Source of the DNA: Cheilinus undulatus
Lineage: Eukaryota; Chordata; Actinopteri; Labriformes; Labridae
Direction: 5' to 3'
NCBI RefSeq assembly: GCF_018320785.1
Contig: NC_054886.1
Coordinates: forward strand, 33,277,732-33,341,731
Length of the DNA: 64,000 nucleotides
The notes beneath the pieces are model-generated. The model was not told the DNA's origin, made no database searches, and saw nothing but the letters and a program-made list of their open reading frames with translations. The position numbers were made by a program, and so were the translations under genes. The first letter of the stretch is position 1; each line of letters begins with the position of its first letter. Shown here piece by piece: positions 49,627 through 60,615 of the stretch.

Positions 49627-52537
49627 TCACAGAGACTGTCTTCCAGTATTCAGTGTTTCTGTGCAGCTATCTGAAAGAGATGCAGAAAATATGTTAAAAA
49701 CAGCTGATGAGATATGAAAGGGATGTAACCCTGATCTCTTTAGACCCTTTTCCTTTGTCTCCTTTTTTGTTATTTGTATTTACGACACATTTTGGATGCA
49801 TTTTCTTTGCAGATGACACCTGAATTTATTGTTCTGTGTCCAAAATTTCCACAGCCACTTGATAGATCATAAAGGAAATGAGCTTCAATGAATAATCATG
49901 ATTTTTTGTCCATTATCATTCTGTTATTTGACTAATAACACAACTAAAATGAAGCATATGACAGAATGGAGAAAAGCTTATTTAAATGTAAGGTTTTGAG
50001 TCGTATAGTCAGACAGTTAAGGCAGCAGGAGGTTGAACACACACTCTTCTTCAGAATCAATGTCAGCTTGATGTAAACTCTGCTGTGGAGCAGAAACAGT
50101 GGAGAATGGTGTGGGTTAAACTGATAAAACTGCTGCCATGGCTTCATCAGAGCTAATCGCTCCACCAGCAGCCACACCCAGTCACACTACAAACCTTTCT
50201 GTCAGAAATCTGGATTCATCATCTTCAACAAAATAGTTTTAACAAAACAGCGTCAAAAGTCAAAGTTTTAAACACTACAAATAAAACCTGCTAATACAGA
50301 AGGGACAGTATGACTGTCAACCATCCTTCCTGAAATGATAATGATAATGATTATTTGTAGTATTTTAACATAAAGTTGGTTTTACTGACCTGTTTGATCT
50401 TCTTGTGGTGGTGATTTTCCAGACAATAAACCAAAAAAGTCTGAAAAAACAGATAAAATCACCATAAGAAAGGCACAAAACAATGTAATCTTTTAAAACA
50501 GTAAATAAGCAAACGATAAGCAGGAAGTTGGAAAAATGAACTGAAAAGGAAACAAATAATCACACATTATGGTTTCTTGCATTTCTGTACCTTTGTGTAT
50601 GCAGCAGAGGATCAGTCCTATTGCTACCAGAAACGTGAAAACTACTGCAATCCTAAAAATCCACACCTGGGTGGGAAAATTAGACGGATGTTGTTGTGGG
50701 GGTTGAAACTCTTTGTACGATATATTTGTGTTTTCTGTGACAGCCAGCCAACTCTCCGGTGATTGTCCAGCTCCTGATATGCTGCATTTGTAAAGTCCTT
50801 CATGAGACTTGGAAACATTTTTGATGGTCAAGTGACTATATTCAGACCAAAGAGAGACGCCGTCTTTGTAGAAATCAACGATATATTTTGATTCTGAGTT
50901 CTGTTTTTGGCATAAAAGGGTCACATTAGATCCCTCCATCACAGGACGGGCGGGAACCTCCAGGATCACAGATCCATCTGAAAAATGTCACACAAACAGT
51001 GTGTTAAAATCAGTTTTTGTACATAAAACATAAAGTCTGTTACTCTTTACAGTGTTAAAATAATTTGCACTGGATTTTTACTGTAAGAACTTCAGAGGGA
51101 AAAAGATTTTTGAAGCTGAACAGTGAACAGCATTATGACTTTAATTTATTAAACACAAAAAAACTGTTAAAACATAAGCACAGATTAATCACGTTTCCAC
51201 ATTATTAAGCAAACAACATTTTTCTCTTATTTTCCTAAATCTTAATGCAAATGACAGAGTATTTTTCAAGTCATCAGCCATTAGAGCATAGTTCAAATGT
51301 TTTTGAACAAACTTTATAATGAAAACTGTTATTTTTAAAAAAAATAAAATCTCAAAATGCACTGTTCCACATTATTAAGCAGGCAACAAGTTTCAGCAAC
51401 ATGGGAAAGAAAAAGGATCTCTGCTGCCAAAAAGTGTCAAAATGTCATTTGCATAATAATGAGGAAAGCAGTGTAATTAAAACTGAATGGTCATAGCCTT
51501 TTTCTTTTCCTTCTTTTCTTTTTGACAGTTTTAAATGGTGTAAAATTGTAAGGAAAAAAAACAGGCAGATCTAAAGGGTAACCAGTTGCACTGATTTTAG
51601 CAAATAAATGATAAAAAAAATTAGCTGTTTTTGTCTTACTCTATTAAAATGTAGCAAAATTAAAAAAAAAAAAAAGCAGAGCTGCTAAATGAGATTAATG
51701 GAATGTCTTCTTTTCCATCCTTTTTTACAGGCAGAAAGTGACTAACTCAGTGGATATCTTCACTCATGGTGCAGAAGTGTCTAACATCAACAACAACAAT
51801 AATCCACCAGGTTTGAGTCTCCTGGTGTTGTCTTACATACCAGTAACAGAGATGTTGATGGAACCAGTGGTGTTTCCTTCGTCGTCTTCACACCAGAACT
51901 CTCCACTGTCCCATTCGAAGGCAGGCTGAATAGTGCATCTTGATGCAGGAGGAGTACAGATGGAAGAATTTGTTGTTTTGTTGTGTCTGTGCATCACTCT
52001 CCATCCAGTCAGTCCCATCAACTCTTCACAGCTAATGTGGACGGTCTCATACTCAAAGAACTGCAGTCTGTCTGGAGTAATACGAGGACGAGCTTCACCT
52101 GAGGGTTACAAGGAAAGAAAGGAACCTGTTTAACTTTTATTTAACTTATTCTTTTTTTTAGAAATCATGGTTTATAGGTGAGAGTGCATTTTCTGCTTCA
52201 TTTCACAAATAAACATATTTAGTTTCTCTCTTGTCCGACTTTTAAAATAATAAAAGCAGTCTCTGTGTAAACATTGTTCTGTTTAGATGTTAGCAGAAGA
52301 CACATAATCATATGTTTTAATATTAGAGACACAAGCACAAACTGAGTGTGAAACCTACCAGCATTTTGAGCAGAGTGACTCTGTTTAATCTGTGCAACCA
52401 GCAGAACCATCACAGCGACCACTGGAGAGACAAAATAGAGATTTTATACATTTTAGTTATGAGAAAAAATAATAATAATGTAGTTATGAGAAGAACCTGA
52501 ACTCACAGAGTCTGCTGCAGAGAGATGTGACGTCCAT
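49627..52537 (-). CDS. FCRL-C: Fc-receptor-like protein with TM arginine, no ITIM
   Basis: Exons (minus): 52537-52507, 52421-52359, 52098-51841, 50977-50591, 50440-50390; the last exon is uncertain, either 49670-49627 (to TGA; total 834 nt, 277 residues) or 48376-48354 (270 residues). Both keep phase. The signal peptide and Ig domain 1 (258 nt, same length as FCRL-B; SGEFWCEDDEG) and Ig domain 2 (EVPARPVMEGSNVTLLC, SHEGLYKC) are close paralogues of FCRL-B. The helix VWIFRIAVVFTFLVAIGLIL has an arginine near its outer edge, as in receptors that pair with FcR-gamma-type ITAM adaptors. The short tail (SGKSPPQEDQ) has no tyrosine motif. An activating role is inferred. It is inverted relative to FCRL-A and FCRL-B. 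Confidence 0.75.
51170..51480. repeat. Possible MITE in FCRL-C intron 3
   Basis: Two direct-looking blocks containing 'ccacattattaagca' (near 51197 and 51367) and a reverse-type 'tttgcataataatgagg' near 51448 suggest a decayed transposon end of a kind common in fish. Borders not resolved. Confidence 0.4.
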
Positions 52538-52647
52538 GATGCCTGACTGCTGACTGCTGCAGCGTGACTCTGAACTGTAACGACCACACAGAGACACCGT
52601 CAGTGACAACTTCCTCTTCCTGTCTGATCTATTTCTGATTAAGCAGT

Positions 52648-52687
<40 letters not shown>

Positions 52688-52740
52688 TCTCCTTACCTTG
52701 AGAACTTCCTCCTCCTGTCTGATCTATTTCTGATGTAAAT
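52538..52740 (-). promoter_or_regulatory. FCRL-C promoter with duplicated ETS/PU.1-like sites
   Basis: On the minus strand GGAAGAGGAA (52620-52611) lies at the same distance from the ATG as in FCRL-B. A second related copy, 'cagacaggaggaggaagttc' (about 52722-52703), lies on the other side of a (TA)n run (about 52655-52684), and both are preceded by 'atcagaaatagat'. The TATA box of FCRL-B is degraded here. This suggests a local tandem duplication of the promoter split by the microsatellite. Confidence 0.5.
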
Positions 52741-52814
52741 ACATCACACTTCTGAAACATCCCTTTTCTCTTCCCCGTCTGATTCCATCCAGGCCATGTG
52801 ACAGTGGACCGGCT

Positions 52815-53716
52815 CTTTACCTTTGCAGGACTTCTTAAGGGGGCCTGGGGGTTGCTCATCCAGTCTATATGGGTTATGTGGACTCGGAGAAGGCTTATGA
52901 TCTTATCTCTAGGGTGGTCATGTGGGGTTACTGCAGGAAACTAAAGGAGTGTCAGCATTCTCTGCACAAGCCATTGCCAGGGCGGCCCCTTTTCACCGTC
53001 TCTGTGTTTTTTTATGGCAAGGATCTCAATGGGAGGAGGGTTTCCAGTTTGGGGACCTCCAAACTTAATTTCTACCTTTGCAGATGATGTGGTTCTGTTG
53101 GCCTTTTCAGCTGTGGACCTCTGACAGGCACTGGGGTAGTTTTCAGTTTAGTGCAAAGCGTCTGGGGTGAGAATAAGCACTGCGAAGTTCAAGGCCGTGG
53201 TTCTCTGTCAGAAAACATTGGATTGCTCCCTCTCAGGTGGGGAGTGAATCTTTGCCCCATGTGAAGGACTTCAAGTATCTCAGGCTCTTGTTCACAAGTG
53301 AGGGTAGACTGGACTATGAGACTGGGTTCAAGCAGTTGAATTTAGAGTCCTCAGGAGGGTGTCTGGGCTCAGCCTTAGAAAAAGGGTGAAGAGCTTGATG
53401 TCCAGAGGGACCTCAGAGTAGAGTCGCTGTTCCTCCATCTTGAAAGTTGCCAGTTGAGGTGGTTTGGACCAGGATGCCTTCAAGTTGCTTCCCTTTGGAG
53501 GTCTTCCGGGCATATCCAACTGGGAGGAGACTCTGTGGCAAACATAGATATGCCTGGAGGGAATATATATCCTATCTGACCTGGAAATGCCTCGGGAACT
53601 CTCAGGAGGAACTGGAATATGTTTCAGAGAAAAAGGATGTTTGGGCTGATTAACTTCACCTGCTTCCACTGTAACCCAACCCCAGTCAGAGGAAGATGGA
53701 TGGACGGACTTCTGAA
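52815..53716 (+). mobile_element. Non-LTR retrotransposon 3' end (GGATGGATGG-tailed family)
   Basis: The plus strand has reverse transcriptase pieces (VDSEKAYDLISRVVMWG in frame at 52869) and a 3' region FRAYPTGRRLCGK...WREYISYLTWKCLG (about 53500-53600), then stop and 'gatggatggacggac'. Same family as 21600-23480 in opposite orientation. It lies directly upstream of the FCRL-C promoter. Confidence 0.75.
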
Positions 53717-53924
53717 ACATGGAATTATTTAACATTGTCTCTGCATTTTCTGTAGCAGAGTCTGCCTTGATATTTCAGTACATCAATAGAAGTTACTAGG
53801 AATCACAGCAGCAGCACATTTTGCAGCTGTGTAACCCTGACATGCACCAAGCCCTTTTGCCACCTGCAACATTTCTGTTCCCATTTTTGGCAATACCAAA
53901 ATCAAAACCCCATTGGTATATGTG

Positions 53925-55700
53925 CAGCTATGACAGGTGTCAGCGTACTGTCTGCCAGCAGAGGTCAGTCCTCTGTCATAATAAAATGATTGTCTGTGTA
54001 GTTGGAGGTCCTGCTGAGCCATTTTCTTTTCCTGTTTGAAATCCAAACAGAGAAAAAACAATGACGCGTTTCATGTTATTGTCTTTTATTGCAGTTTCAT
54101 GGTTATCAGGAGACTTTGTCCTAACCGTTGTTTTATTTTATACCTAGATTGATCATTTATGGTCTGTAATACAATCACTGTTTTGTTACTGATTGAAGCA
54201 AAGAACTTTCAGCAGTGGATCAACCAGCCACAACAGTCAGGATGGTTTATAGTTTTGTGGGAGTTTTTCAACAGTGAGTGTATTTAGTTCAGCACCATTT
54301 TGTTCCAAACATTAACCATTAATTTCACTCACATTTGTATAGCTTCAATGTTTTCACCGTTCTGTTTTTTTTTTTACTAAATCACCACATTCTGATAAAG
54401 ACAAACATGTTTTTATATCAAAATAGACTTCAACTTGTGCAAGGAAAGGAATTTTGAAGCACCATGTCATTGAATAAAACTTTAGACTATATTTATAGTT
54501 TAGATTCAGACTTAAGATATTTTGGTTGAATTTTTGGACCCACAGAGTCCTGCAAAATGGTCAGGCTTCCAAAAAAATCTGCTTCCAACAAGATATTTTC
54601 GTAGTTATGAATATTATTTTTCAATTAGATTTTTCTGGATGCTTAATCACACATTAATTTTGATATCACATTTGATTTTTTTTTTTTTCCCAAGCCAAGA
54701 TGCGAGAACTCAAAGACATGTCAAGCATTTTCCAGTTTGACTATTTTCATAAAGAACACTGCACATTCAAGTTTTACAGTTTGTTGTAAACACTTTCCTG
54801 AAATCTAATAATTATTTTAATCATTTTTCTTTCTGTTTTTGAACCTGTCATGATGTTATCAATTGATTAATCATTTCTTTATCTATTTAAATCAGAAAAG
54901 AAGTTTACATCAAAAAGGAAATTTTAAACATCGTCACAGCCAGTCTCTAAAATGTTTGTTTTTTTTTTTTTCTGGTAAAATACTGACAGGATTTAGTTCA
55001 TAAACTATGTAACAAACATACTGAATAACTAATTTAGCAGAGAAAATGTATTTATACTGCTTGTGCTCTGTGTCATCTATTTAATGCTTTAACCAATGAA
55101 TACATAAACATAAAAAAACACAACATATAAAAACGATTAAAGTTAAAGTATTTAATATTCAAAATTAGCTCTGTAACCACAGAGTACAAGCGTTTTTTAT
55201 GATTTATTTTTAACTTGTGATATTATCCATGTCATACTATTCTGGTTACATCAAAGTACAGCAGAATGATGTTAATTACACTTTCACTGGTTTATTGAAC
55301 TTTCTTAATTAAACACAATTAACATGCATAGTAGGTCACTTTGATGTTAAACTGGTTCTGTGTGTTCAGTAAATTATCAAGAGATTATTATTTATCAAAA
55401 AAATGTTTTACGCATCTTCTGTACTGTTTTGTCCCATCATTTATTCTGTTCTATTTTTATTTTAGCTCCTCTCCCTCATTTATCATGTCCTCCATTTTTC
55501 TATATTTTCTCCATGTGGCTCTTTACTTTGTTCTTCATCATTGCTTTTTGTCACACCATGCATCCATCAGTTATTGCAGTGGTACCCAAGCTTTTTCTGT
55601 CGGGCCCCCCTTTGACAGGTTTAAAATATTTTCAGCCCCCCCCCCAACCGAACATATCAATATGTTCAAACATGTAAATGTACATCAAACACACCATCAT
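53925..55700. other. Downstream flank of BTN-B, no gene seen
   Basis: Conserved with 9255-10640. A possible minus-strand polyadenylation signal (AATAAA) lies at 55445-55440, about 255 nt past the BTN-B stop. No other gene supported. Confidence 0.45.
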
Positions 55701-58700
55701 TCACATTTCTTCCTTAGGTTGCTCTGTGTTGTTCTCCATCTTCTTTACAGCATCCATCATCATTGTCATCAGTTTGTCTGTGTCCATCTCCAGTTGTTGA
55801 AAGTCTTTCTTTCTGTTCTCATGGCTCCAGCCGGCCTCCCTACAGATCTCTTTGAGTTTTAAATACACCTGTGCTTTCTTTTCTTTTAAATCTCCCTTCT
55901 CCTCAGAAACTTCTTTCTCCACTGATTTAACCTTTCTCTCATGTTCCTCAACCACACTCTCAGCCTCCTTCTTCTTTAAGGTGAGATCATCTTTTTGCTG
56001 CTTCAGCTCTTTATGCAGTCCCATCAGTGTCTCTTTGAACTCTTTTCTCAGTGACTCCTCTAAAAGCTTTAACTTATTTTCTGAATTATCCACTTTCTTG
56101 CCCTCCATCATGAGCTGTGTTCCTTCTCTGTCTTCATTTTTGTTCTTCTTTCCTGTGGAGAAACAGAAGTAATACATTACTGCTTTTAAATCATTCAAAC
56201 AAAGATTTCATAATCCTAACTGTGCCTCTCTTATAGAGACACAGTGAATTGTAGGAAACTTCAACCCATCTGAATGAGGAAGTCTTGTAAACTGGTAGAT
56301 AACTCTAAACATGGGATATTTTTATTCTACTTTAGTGTTAAAAACTCTGAATATGAAAAATGAGTGAACCACAGTTGGACGTACATCTTTGTTGGTGTTT
56401 GTTGATGTAAGCTTCACATTTACATGAGAAAAATCTTAAACAATTTTTTGTAGTTGTTGTTATTAATCGACTTTTTTCATCTTACCTTTTAGTTTATTTC
56501 TCAGTTTCCAGGCCATGAAGACACATATGAAGATAATTATGAGGCCAAACACCACACTGATGGCTATAGAAGAGGAACAACCGGGAACCAGGAAGAAATC
56601 ATCTGGAAAGAGAAAAAAATGATATAAAAGCAGATACTGGAGTTTATGTTTGAGAGAAATGTTTGTGTTTAATGTTTCTGAAGCTGAATCCTGTTATTTT
56701 TCTACCTGGAACATGGAAGCTTCTCTCTCTGGTCTGGTTGATGTTCCTCTGTTGGAGTTTACAGGTGAAGTTGTTGCTGGCTGTCTTCTTCACAGTCACT
56801 CTGCTGCTGATAGTATAGAGATCATCAGGACCTTTGACTGATCCTGGAGCTCCAGCAGAAAGGAGATGTCCCTCAGCATCCAGCCACATCAGCTCAGGCT
56901 GTGGGTACCAGCCTTTAGACTCACAGTCCAACATCACTCCATGGTTGGCCTTATCCATGCCTGCTAAGCTAACGCTAGGTGGAGAGGCAGCACCTGAGGA
57001 TGGAGAGATACCAAGAAAGTTATTATTCTAGTTCTGGAGTTCTGTCCAGCTGAACTTTGACCCCAGGATATATCATTATCTGTTTCCAGATGTGACCAAT
57101 GTTGGTGGATGTAAACAGGGAACATGTTTTATGAATGGAGAAAATCAGCCAAGGTCTTTAAAAGGGACATAAAAGCAAAATGTAATGTGCTAATTAAACA
57201 GTCATCTACCACCTTTAACTAAAGGCTTTCTGTTTACATTTGTGTGCAGAAATCTAGCAGGGCCCTTTATTAAGACCTTACAATTTAATACTCTGCATGG
57301 ACTGGTGTAGATGATTTACTTACCAACAGTCAGATCAACAAACATTTCTTTCTTCATCGTTGGAATGGAGCATCTGTAGGTCCCGTTATCAGAGATCCTG
57401 GCTTTAGTCAGAGTCAGTTGGAGGTCTCCAAGCTTCAGTTTGTCCACAGACAGTGACGCTCTGCCTTTGTAGGCCTTGTTTTGGTTATCTGGAAGTTCCT
57501 TGCCATTGTGCCAAACAAGGACAAATCTGGGTACAAGGTCAGACCTCCCCCACTCCAGTGTCATGGAAACAGCATCCACAGGAGGATCCAGCTGACAGGG
57601 CAACACTACATCTTCACCCAACATTACTGTGACCGACTGATGGGGAGATTTATCTGTTTTCTGACCTGAAACAAAGTAGATTTACTTGAATTCTCTTATC
57701 AAATACACATTAACCGAGGTATAATATTTAGATTTGAGATCTGTCTTTACAGATTCAGTAAAAAATGCTGGATATCAAATCTGTTCTAAAGGATGACTAA
57801 AAATGACTGAAACCATCGAAGAGTTTATAAAATATCCTTTGAATCATGATGTGCCTTGCATGAAAGCTGCTCTTTCAATAATGTCTTCAGAGCTGCTGAA
57901 TTCAATCATTTTAAGTTGCAAAACAATTAAAGTTTGACTTCATTTCAAGTTATTGAATTATTGGTTTAGACCCTTAAAAAACATTACAACCATCAACAAG
58001 ATACAAAATAACACAGAGTGTTTGTGCAGTGTTTATACTCATCATATATGAAAAACAAAGAAGCTCACTGGTTGACCAGTTACTTGGAAAGCTAAATCAA
58101 CAGGAAAACTCTGGTTCCCTGTGCAGATGGTGATACAGTGCCTTAAAAAAGTGTTTGCCCCCTTTCTGATTCCTGACTTTTTTGCATATTTATTTACTTT
58201 AATGTTTTGGATCATCAAACCAATTTTTATATTTCAGAAAAACAACCCAAGTAAATACAAAATGCAGGGTCTGTGAATATTTCATTTTTTAAGGCGGAAA
58301 AAATCCAAACCTATCTGTCCCTGTGTGAAAAAGTAATTGTCCCCTGAACCTAATAACTGGTTGTTCCACCCTTGGCAGCAATAACTGAAATCAAGTGTTT
58401 GTGATAACTGCTGATGAGTCTTTCTCATCACTGTGGAGGAATGCTGTCCCACTTTTCTTCACAGAATTGTTTAAACTCAGCCACATTGGAGGGTTTTCCG
58501 GCATGAACTGCCCGTTTAACCCTTGTGCCCTCCTCAAATTTACTACCCTCTGGACACCTTCGAGGCAAAAATGTACATGTACAGAAAAATTGCCATTAAA
58601 TCAGCATACATGGATTTTTTTTTCTACTTTTTTTTTCATAAATCTCTTTAACAACTTCAGACCTTCTCAAAACTACCAAACATTCAATTATTTCAAGATT

Positions 58701-60177
58701 TTAACCCTTTAAATGCCAGTTTGATTATTTGAAAATTTTCTTTTTTTTTCTGCAAAAAAAACACAAAAAGTGAATTATTTTCCATAAGATTAATATTAGA
58801 AAGATGAGGCTTTGGTGTTGATAAGAATCTTGGATGGGTCAAAGATTAGCAACAAAATTGATTTGATTGCATTTGTATTTTTTTATATAATGTCAGAAAT
58901 ACCCTCTTTACACCCTGGAGGCAAAAATGCCCCCATTGACCTCCATTAAACCCCAGTTTTTTAATCTCACTGTCATTGCAGGATAAAATCATGCATTCTT
59001 TAATGTCAGCATTTCAATGTGAAGAAATACAGTAAAAATTGACATTTTTACCGTATTCCACCAGATTCAACCATTTTCCCATTGTAGGACCATGCACCAA
59101 ATTCTGTTATTTTTGCCTTTTATATTGTGGAGAGTTTTTATGTGTGTGATTACGGCTGTGTGTGTGAGTGCGTGCATGCCGGGGTGTGTGTGTGTGTGAA
59201 TCTGTAAGCATGCACAGAATATTTCTCCAAAAGTCTTGGGGATCATCAGGATGTTTTTAGTCAAATGTGAGACGAGTCTTTGTGTTCTTTTTGGTCAGCA
59301 GTGGTTTTGGCCTTGGAACTCTCCCATGATGCCATTGTTGCCCAGTGTCTTTCTTATGGTTGACTCATGACCTCTGACCTTAACTGAGGCCAGTGAGGCC
59401 TTCAGTTCTTTGGATGTGGTTCTGGGTTCTTCTGGGACTTCCTGGATGAGTCGTGGTTGCACTCCTTGAGTCATTTGGCCGACCACTCCTGGGAAGGTTC
59501 ACCACTGTTCCCAGTTTTCTCCATTTGTGGATAATGGCTCTGACTGTGGTTCACTGGAGATCCAAAGCCTTGGAAAAGTCTTTGTAACCTTTTCCAGACT
59601 GATAGATTTCAATCACTTTGTTTCTCATTTGTTCATGAATTTCTCTGGATGGTGGCATGATGTGTTTCTTTCTGAGATCTTGTAGCCTACTTCACTCTGA
59701 CAGCTTCTATTTAAGAGATTTTTTGATTCAACAAATCTGGCGGTAATCAGGCCTGGGTGTGGCCAGAGAAACTGAACTCAGCTTTCTAATAACTGTAGTT
59801 AATCACAATTAACTCATGATTTAACAAGGGGGGCAATTACCTTTTCACACAGGGCCAGATAGGTTTGGTTTTTTCCCTTAATAAATTAAATAATCATTCA
59901 GACACTGCATTTTCCACTTACTTGGGTTGTCTTTGTGAGGTATTAAAATTGGTTTGATGATCTGAAACATTTAAGTGTGATAAATATGCAAAAAAGTCAA
60001 GAATCAGAAAGGGGGCAAATACTTTTTCAAGGCACTGTATGTGAGTTTAGTTTAAAGAAAGGACTAACTAAAGTCGAGGTAACAAGAACAACATGATGGG
60101 TTCGACTTACTTCCACAAGAGGGCGCTATGAGAAGGACAACACCAACGTGTAAGAACACGCCCATGAGCTGAGCCAT
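55701..60177 (-). CDS. BTN-B: butyrophilin-like receptor, full-length paralogue of BTN-A
   Basis: Exons (minus): 60177-60111, 57665-57324, 56993-56706, 56602-56486, 56152-55701, total 1266 nt, 421 residues. Signal peptide 1-22 (MAQLMGVFLHVGVVLLIAPS), V-set Ig 23-136 (LPCQL, LEWGR, DNGTYRC), C-set Ig 137-232 (DCESKGWYPQPE), membrane helix about 242-264 (VVFGLIIIFICVF), coiled coil 272-421 (ESLRKEFKETLMG, KVKSVEKEVSEEKGDLKEKK) ending in ...EQPKEEM. No 36-bp array and no B30.2. The C-set exon is almost identical to that of BTN-A, while the V-set and coil exons differ clearly. A whole Tc1 element (58136-60037) lies in the first coding intron. Surface expression and a B7-like role are inferred from the family. 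Confidence 0.88.
58136..60037 (-). mobile_element. Tc1-like transposon, both ends present, core replaced
   Basis: The ends 'cagtgccttaaaaaagtgtt' and 'actttttcaaggcactg' are long inverted repeats (about 200 nt). TA flanks at 58134-58135 and 60038-60039; BTN-A has a single TA at the matching site ('ttcatatgtgagtttag', about 17888-17900). The minus strand encodes the transposase start at about 59660 and TTVRAIIHKWRKLG; stops interrupt it. The catalytic centre is replaced by another sequence (58517-59215). Not autonomous. Confidence 0.92.
58517..59215. mobile_element. Foreign insert inside the Tc1 element
   Basis: The Tc1 reading stops after 'catgaactgcccgtttaa' and resumes near 'aagtcttggggatcatcagg'. 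The segment between is AT-rich, begins 'cccttgtgccctcctcaaat', includes two 'ggcaaaaatg' blocks (58565, 58920) and a TG run near 59160-59198. It is probably a different repeat that replaced roughly the DDE region. Confidence 0.6.
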
Positions 60178-60522
60178 CGTCAGGCACTGAAAACATAAAA
60201 AACAATCTTAACTGTGGTTTTTATGGCTCTCAATTTTGGATTAAAAATATATTCACATTTGAATTGTCCTCCTGCTGATTGTGGGGATACTGCAAAACAA
60301 GGCTGAATATGACAGATATGAATGAAGTGCCATCCTCAAAAGAACCAAGTTCGCCCAAACTTTAAGGTTAAGTCCCGAGGCAGTGTTGGCGTGACGGTCT
60401 GATGTAAGTGAAGACCCGCTGAGACACCTTTATAATTAATACAACAGTGCTAAATGTTCTTAAAATAGCCTTACAGAAAATGTTCAACATTTAAATCATT
60501 AAAATTTGACTGTCTTACATAC

Positions 60523-60615
60523 CGTTTATTGTCGCCTCCTCGTCCCTCAGCGTTCAGCACAAAGGTCAGAATGAATGAAATGATGTGTACTTTGCACATG
60601 ACTATAAACCATAAA
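60523..60615 (-). promoter_or_regulatory. BTN-B 5' UTR exon and core promoter
   Basis: The minus-strand noncoding exon ends at 60523 before GTATGT and contains GCTGAGGGACGAGGAG; the next exon begins about nine bases before the ATG at 60177. Upstream 'ggtttatagtcatgtgcaaa' (about 60613-60594) corresponds to the BTN-A TATA-like box. Conservation of position and spacing with 18710-18805 is the evidence. Confidence 0.55.

Noticed and set aside
55341-56172. Plus-strand frames of 105-173 residues
   Set aside because: Their coding-like part is the antisense of the BTN-B coil exon; the remainder is AT-rich flank.
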